A DNA stretch of 64,000 nucleotides, taken from positions 129,241,001-129,305,000 of the forward strand of contig CM059584.1 in the NCBI GenBank assembly GCA_030407085.1, written 5' to 3'. The translations under genes and the position numbers were made by a program. Every line of letters starts with the position of its first letter. Position 1 is the stretch's first letter. Below, piece after piece: positions 59,126-64,000 of the stretch. The notes beneath the pieces are model-generated. The model was not told the origin of the DNA. It ran no database searches and was given only the letters and a program-made list of their open reading frames with translations. Source of the DNA: Trichopria drosophilae. Its lineage: Eukaryota; Arthropoda; Insecta; Hymenoptera; Diapriidae.

Positions 59126-60470
59126 TGTTTTATAAATCAAGCCTTGCACTTCATATAGAAGTTGCATTGGGCAGGTTTTATATATTAAATCTGTACATTT
59201 TGATTCCTGAGAATGAATGTGACTACGAATTTTACGCAATGAAAGAGGATACCATATAAGCCGCTGATTAAAATTAATAAATATTTAATATTTTGATGAA
59301 AACTATAGATACGATTATACGCAAATCTACACAGGAATAAACTATGGGAACGATATTATTTCTCTTAAGATTTACGTATTATATTTACATTTAGACATCT
59401 TCAGAAGTTTACACATATAAATTTACATTAAAAATTCACCAGCAAACGAAGTTTCGATCTCATAAAAGGAATTTAATTGTGGGTCTATGGTCATATCAAT
59501 AGGAAGATTTTCAAAACTCTACTATGAACATGTCTCATATAGCTGATACAATTAAATAATTTCTTTACCCTAGATCTATTTTGGAAGGAAAGACTTTAAT
59601 TTGTTAATTAGTTTAAAAAACTAAACTCTACAATGCCTTTATTTTCGCCACATATTTTTATAATTTCATGTCATCCAAAGTATTTTGTTTACTAATTTCG
59701 ATTAAGAATGGCGTATTTTTTACATCTTCTTTTCTATTTGATATATTTACGCTGATATATTGTCAAGATTAGTCACAAACAGTTTATTACAAACCTGTTA
59801 CATATGACATAAAACATGACTTCATTTCCAATCTAATATACTTCAAATTAAGTCATTAAATATTGGTAATTTACGAAAGTAATACATCAAATCAAGTTTT
59901 TACCTGTACCGCTAACATTACGGTATTATTTTCCGTAACACTGACAGATAATGATTGTAAAAGTCGTTTGCTTAGTTTCACAGCTAAGAAAGTAATATTA
60001 ACTGAACTCAACTTCATGTTACCGATTTTTTCAGAAACTTCTGTTGAAATTTTTAACGAAGATGTATCTACGAAGCTACAGTATTTATTTTATCTTACAT
60101 TATTATCTTGTTGATATTTTACCCGCTCTTGTTAATATTCGAATTATCCCACAGAAAAAATGTCTAATAAAATCTTCGGTACTGCAGGGAGCGTAACTTA
60201 AATATGCCACAATTTTTTTCTTTTTAAAAATTAATCCAATTTTTTATTCCATACACTAAGAGAAATACGTAAGAATTTTAATACTAAACATAGTGGTAAT
60301 TTATTATTAGTTTAACAATACTTTTACAAATAAAATCTATTAATTGTACACTGTTGTCTAACAGCTTTCTGTTCAGATAATAAAATAAATGTTAAATACA
60401 TAATGATAACTAATGTATGTCCTACTTTCCCGTATAACGCCCAACATTATCGCATCTTCCCTCATCTTCA
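59126..60470. other. AT-rich intronic spacer, nothing recognised
   Basis: No supported feature. Confidence 0.5.
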
Positions 60471-60471
60471 A

Positions 60472-61081
60472 CCCTATGCCATATATCAGAAGTAGAGCAT
60501 TTGTTGAAAAGTAGGTTGACATCCATAAAATATGGGACCATCTTATTTAGAAAGGATATGAAAGATGTATTTGCATTTTTGACAGATGGTTGGTATCCAT
60601 CAATCACATTTCAAAGAGTTAACACTACTGAAAAAATCCACATGGAATTCCACGTGGATTTTCTATGTAGATTCTATGTGGATTTTTGTGGAATTTTGTG
60701 GAATTATGTGGAATTTTCCACGTTGATTCTATGTGAATTTTCCATGTGGAATTGCACAGGGATTTTCTACGTGGAAAATCCCTGTGGAATTCCACATGGA
60801 AAATTCACATAGAATCAACGTGGAATTCTACGTGGAAAATCCACATAATTCCACAAAATTCTACAAAAATCCACATAGAATCCACATGGAAAATCCACGT
60901 GGAATTCCATGTTGACTTTTTCAATAGGGCTAACTCTTTGAAATATGATTGATGGATGCCAATCATCTGTCAAAAATACAAATAGTTCTTTGATATCCTT
61001 TCTAAATCAGATGATCCCATGCTTTATGGATGTCAACCTACTTTTAAACAAATGCTGACCTTGTGATATGTGACGTAGGGA
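60472..61081. repeat. 600 bp near-perfect palindrome of TCCACGTGGAAT words
   Basis: The centre is GATTTTCTACGTGGAAAATC at 60761-60780. Arms run outward to about 60472 and 61081. The outer 130 bases of each arm are unique sequence (CATTTGTTGAAAAGTAGG, ACAGATGGTTGGTATCCATC and their complements). The inner 140 bases are made of CCACATGGAA, CCACGTGGAA and CACATAGAATC words. Small length differences separate the arms. It lies 330 bp ahead of the PTB exon. A foldback mobile element is likely, though no terminal duplication is evident. Confidence 0.8.
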
Positions 61082-61240
61082 TTTTCTACATTGATTTTCC
61101 ATGCAGAATTCCACGTAGAAAATCCCTGTGGAATTCCACATGGAAAATCCACATAGAATCAACGTGGAATTCTACGTAGAAAATCCACATAGAATCCACA
61201 TGGAAAATTCACGTGGAATTCCATGCGGATTTTTTCTATA
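61082..61240. repeat. extra copy of the TCCACGTGGAAT block next to the palindrome
   Basis: ATTCCACGTAGAAAATCCC, GGAATTCCACATGGAAAATCC, CATAGAATCAACGTGGAATT and CATAGAATCCACATGGAAAA follow in the same order as in the right inner arm of the palindrome. This is therefore a direct duplication of that arm, joined without the outer unique part. Confidence 0.75.
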
Positions 61241-61407
61241 GAGAGAAGTTACACTTAACGAAAACACAAAATTTAAATAAAATATAAATGATCTATTTAT
61301 ACGGCAATACAAGGCTATTTACAATATCTTTGGTTGAAATTATCACTTGTAACTAACCATTACCCAATAGATTGTAAAAATTTTTAAAGAAGCTATTCTT
61401 GTTACAG
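61241..61407 (+). other. 3' end of the large intron with splice acceptor
   Basis: The acceptor reads TTCTTGTTACAG, ending at 61407. The pyrimidine tract is short. A possible branch-like CTAAC lies at about 61353. Confidence 0.65.
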
Positions 61408-63145
61408 GTAAAATATTTAGGAGCAGCACCTGTCGGAGGTAGAGTAGCCTGCGTCCAAGGACTACAGGAACCGTTGCGGCAGCTGGTTGAACGTATCTCC
61501 AATGCGGTACCTGCTGAATTAGAAGTATCTCGTCGCGGTTTGACCTTCCGGACTTCTGATACTTGCGAAAAGAACAATCCGTTCCGTAGAATGGCCGTCT
61601 GGAGTGCATTGCGGCTTCAGGGCAAACGTACCTCTTCTGGTGACTTCCATCACGCCTTTGTGCCACTGGTCAATAATGACCATCGCCACTCCTTCGGAGA
61701 CAAACATGCCGATCTATACAGGACCATGCGTGGATTATCAATGGAAGTCAACGATTATCCGCCACTTTTTGCTGTAGTCATGCGCAGGCCTGGTGCTGCC
61801 ACGGTTCTAGAGTGTCATGCTTTTGCTTGTCAATCGGTGGAGGATGCTGTTGCAGCAGCAGCAACTTTGTATCGTGCTCTTCTAGCTGACCTTGACGGAA
61901 ATCGCAACCGAAGACCGAGACATACAAATGGCGTTGGATGTGTTAGTATGGGATCTGTGGTATCAAGTGTTAGAGATCCTAGTAACCTAAACGACGTTCG
62001 AAATTCTTCAGCTCCTGTGAGACCACCGCGTTCCAAGAAAAATTCTTTAAGTTGCAGCAGCCTTACCGAACTAGACGACCGGAAGTCGTCTTCCGAGTCC
62101 AACGAAAAATTACCTAGACGAAGAAAGCAGGTGTCGGAGATAAAATCGGAAGACGTCCTGGAAGCAAGGAGCCGTAGACAATCATTAGCCCCCATCGACA
62201 GCAATAAAGTGGAACGTAAAAATTCTAGGAATAAAATATATGGCACCAAACAAACTTTGCACGATGTGGACATATATACGGGGAAGAAAAGCAACAAGTC
62301 AAGCCGGGACCAATCTAAATCTTCATCCAAGAGCAGTAAATCATACGAATTCGATTGCTGCGACGAGGATTACCATTACAAAGATCCTCATTACATGAAA
62401 TCCACTTTCGAGCATGAACCAATAATTACTTCGGAACAAAAAATGTACGAAAAAAGAAGAGGATCGTATGAGATGGGTAAGTCTCATGGTAGTTACCCGT
62501 TGAAAGAGAACTTACCTGACAACGATCAAACATATCGAACCAGAGAAAATTCCATTTACGAAGATCACTTTCGAGACGCTGATAAAATTTTCAGTTTCGA
62601 ACAAGAAAACGAAATTTATGCAGACCGGAAAGACCTATCCAAAAATGGTCGGGATAAAACCACGGCTTATAAGAACGCGAAGAATCGAATGACAACGGAG
62701 AAGAATAGTGTGTCTGGAGAATCGACAAACACCTCATCCAAGACTCGAGTTTCTAGGGTTTCCACAATGGACAGGCGTACGAAAAAGCCTCAACAATTCG
62801 AAAATTCGGGAATCCCGGAAAAGGCTGTACATAACCGAAGACCTCGAAGAAGGAGTCGAGCAGGAAGTGAACCACCGAGTTGTAGGACGAACGAAATTTC
62901 CAGGCAACTTCTCCAAGAGACCAATATGAAGAGATCCCAAAGCGATGTTGATTTGGAAAAGGGAGATTTAATGACGAGAGTCGAATTGCCAAGGAGGGGC
63001 AGCTTTTTGAACCCTGCCAGTAGCAGCACCAGGAGAACCACCAATGTTCCAGGTGGCACCCCGTTGGGCTTTACTGAACTATTTGATGAATTTAGAAACC
63101 AGGAGGGCCTCACTAGTGTTGACGATATACTTACTGCCATTATAG
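61408..63145 (+). CDS. PTB/PID-domain adaptor protein, main exon
   Basis: This exon continues the protein from residue 98 to about 676. Residues 95-258 form a PTB/PID domain: opening VKYLG strand, helix LQEPLRQLVERI, then strands with LEVSRRGLTF, HHAFVPLV and FAVVMR, and the typical final block ECHAFACQSVEDAVAAAATL. Such domains bind NPxY-type tails of receptors, so a membrane-proximal adaptor role is inferred. The rest is basic, serine-rich and predicted disordered, with a PVRPPR SH3-type ligand, several RRxS basophilic-kinase or 14-3-3-like sites (RRQS, RRGS twice) and a compact end (PLGFTELFDEFRNQ, LTSVDDILTAI). The frame stays open to 63234, but AG-GTATTC at 63146 is a plausible donor and the residues after it look intronic; I expect a final exon outside the window. 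Antisense frames are shadows. I cannot name the orthologue with confidence. Confidence 0.85.
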
Positions 63146-64000
63146 GTATTCTAGGTTTATTTCTCAATCCATATAATAACAATAATGATATTGTCCGTAA
63201 AGATTTTGCAACATCATCATATAACATATTATAACATCTTTCCCAACTCTAAAAAGACAGTTCTAGTTATTTTAATGTGTTTCTTTTCTGATCATATGCA
63301 TTCTGGTTAACGTTTTCTAGTTATATTAAATGGACAATCTTATTTAAAAAAAAAACAATCTATCTGAGCGCCTGTGCGATAACCAAACCTTATTAGCCAT
63401 CTTCGCCGCAAGGGGCAGTGATGTTGGTAATTTCTCGCATATGACATGCAATTGATTCTGAATATTATATAAAATTACCGCAGAAGAAATGGAGTTACCC
63501 AGTAGTCAGAAAATCTAGTAAAATATTCTGTTTAAAATTACTAGAAATACTTCTAAGGCTTATCAAAACAAACTATAGGAATTCCCAGAAAAATGGTAGC
63601 CAGAATTTCTAGTTCTTTTAACTAAAAAATAGAAAGGTCCAAACAGTCACGATTTTTATATGAATTATTTGCAAGAACCGACCCGTTCTCATCAGGAAAG
63701 TGGTTTCTTTATACAATAAAGAGCTAAAAACGCGATTTTCATGACAAATTGACAGAATTGAGCAGAAGAAATTGGCATTTTCAAAAACATCTACAAAATG
63801 TATCGTAAAAAACAGCGCAAGAATATTAATATTTTTGTTGCGTTTAGTACTAATCTTTTTCGCGATCATCTTGCATTGCTTTCGTTAACAAGCAATTTCC
63901 TTCATAATCGGAGTAAGATGAGGATTTAATATCTATTTACTATTACATTATTGATCATGACCGGCGTTTCATATATCATAAATGGGTAATATTTCCAATA
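63146..64000 (+). other. probable intron or 3' flank of the PTB gene
   Basis: Composition returns to AT-rich background. If the donor at 63146 is used this is intron. If not, coding ends at the TAA at 63232-63234 and this is 3' untranslated sequence. No clear further exon or poly(A) signal decides. Confidence 0.45.

Larger units (their letters stand above)
43066..61407 (+). other. 18.3 kb intron of the PTB gene
   Basis: Donor GTATGA follows codon 97 and acceptor TTCTTGTTACAG precedes the PTB exon. Both flanking exons are in phase 0. The intron hosts most of the recognisable mobile elements in the window (piggyBac-type, CACTG-ended, pogo-type, Transib-like, SINE remnants and large palindromes) as well as two or three CpG-richer blocks that may be intronic enhancers. 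Further small exons inside it cannot be excluded. Confidence 0.7.

Noticed and set aside
61830..62330. 166-codon minus-strand frame, and another at 62790-63227
   Set aside because: Antisense shadows of the PTB gene's serine- and arginine-rich exon.

Overview
This window is AT-rich eukaryotic DNA, most likely from an insect. The evidence is a single spliced gene with a canonical GT-AG intron of about 18 kb, invertase-free AT-rich spacer, and a dense population of small non-autonomous DNA transposons (MITEs) and palindromic repeats. No prokaryotic operons, rRNA, intact tRNA or CRISPR arrays are visible. The order of insect is not certain. A hymenopteran is my guess from repeat style only.

The one well supported gene lies at the right end on the + strand. 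An N-terminal coding exon (42775-43065) joins in phase 0 to a large exon (61408 to about 63145). Together they encode a phosphotyrosine-binding (PTB/PID) domain adaptor of at least 676 residues with a long, basic, serine-rich disordered tail. The junction rebuilds the first PTB strand (AAAILS plus VKYLG). The last coding exon probably lies beyond the window. A possible TSS or 5' untranslated exon sits near 38.4-38.7 kb.

The 18.3 kb intron (43066-61407) holds most of the recognisable mobile elements. In order these are a piggyBac-type palindromic MITE in a TTAA site, a CACTG-ended MITE, a pogo/Tigger-type MITE in a TA site, a minisatellite foldback, a 1.2 kb Transib-like element with a CGACG duplication and a CACAGTG terminal heptamer, tRNA-like SINE remnants, a two-sided array of 120-bp monomers, a second two-sided repeat array, and a near-perfect 600 bp palindrome just upstream of the PTB exon.

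The left two thirds (1-42 kb) have no gene I can support. They contain more MITEs, scattered and tandem copies of the 120-bp monomer, a composite nested repeat at 24.2-25.6 kb, a 2 kb zone of ACGTTTAA-like motifs, and several islands richer in G+C and CpG (6.9-7.6, 15.8-16.2, 27.6-28.8, 29.2-29.6 kb). Those islands are not repeats in this window and may be conserved regulatory DNA, non-coding exons or gene relics. The recurring theme is inverted symmetry: at least fifteen separate loci are palindromic, from 90 bp to 1.3 kb, and belong to several unrelated families.
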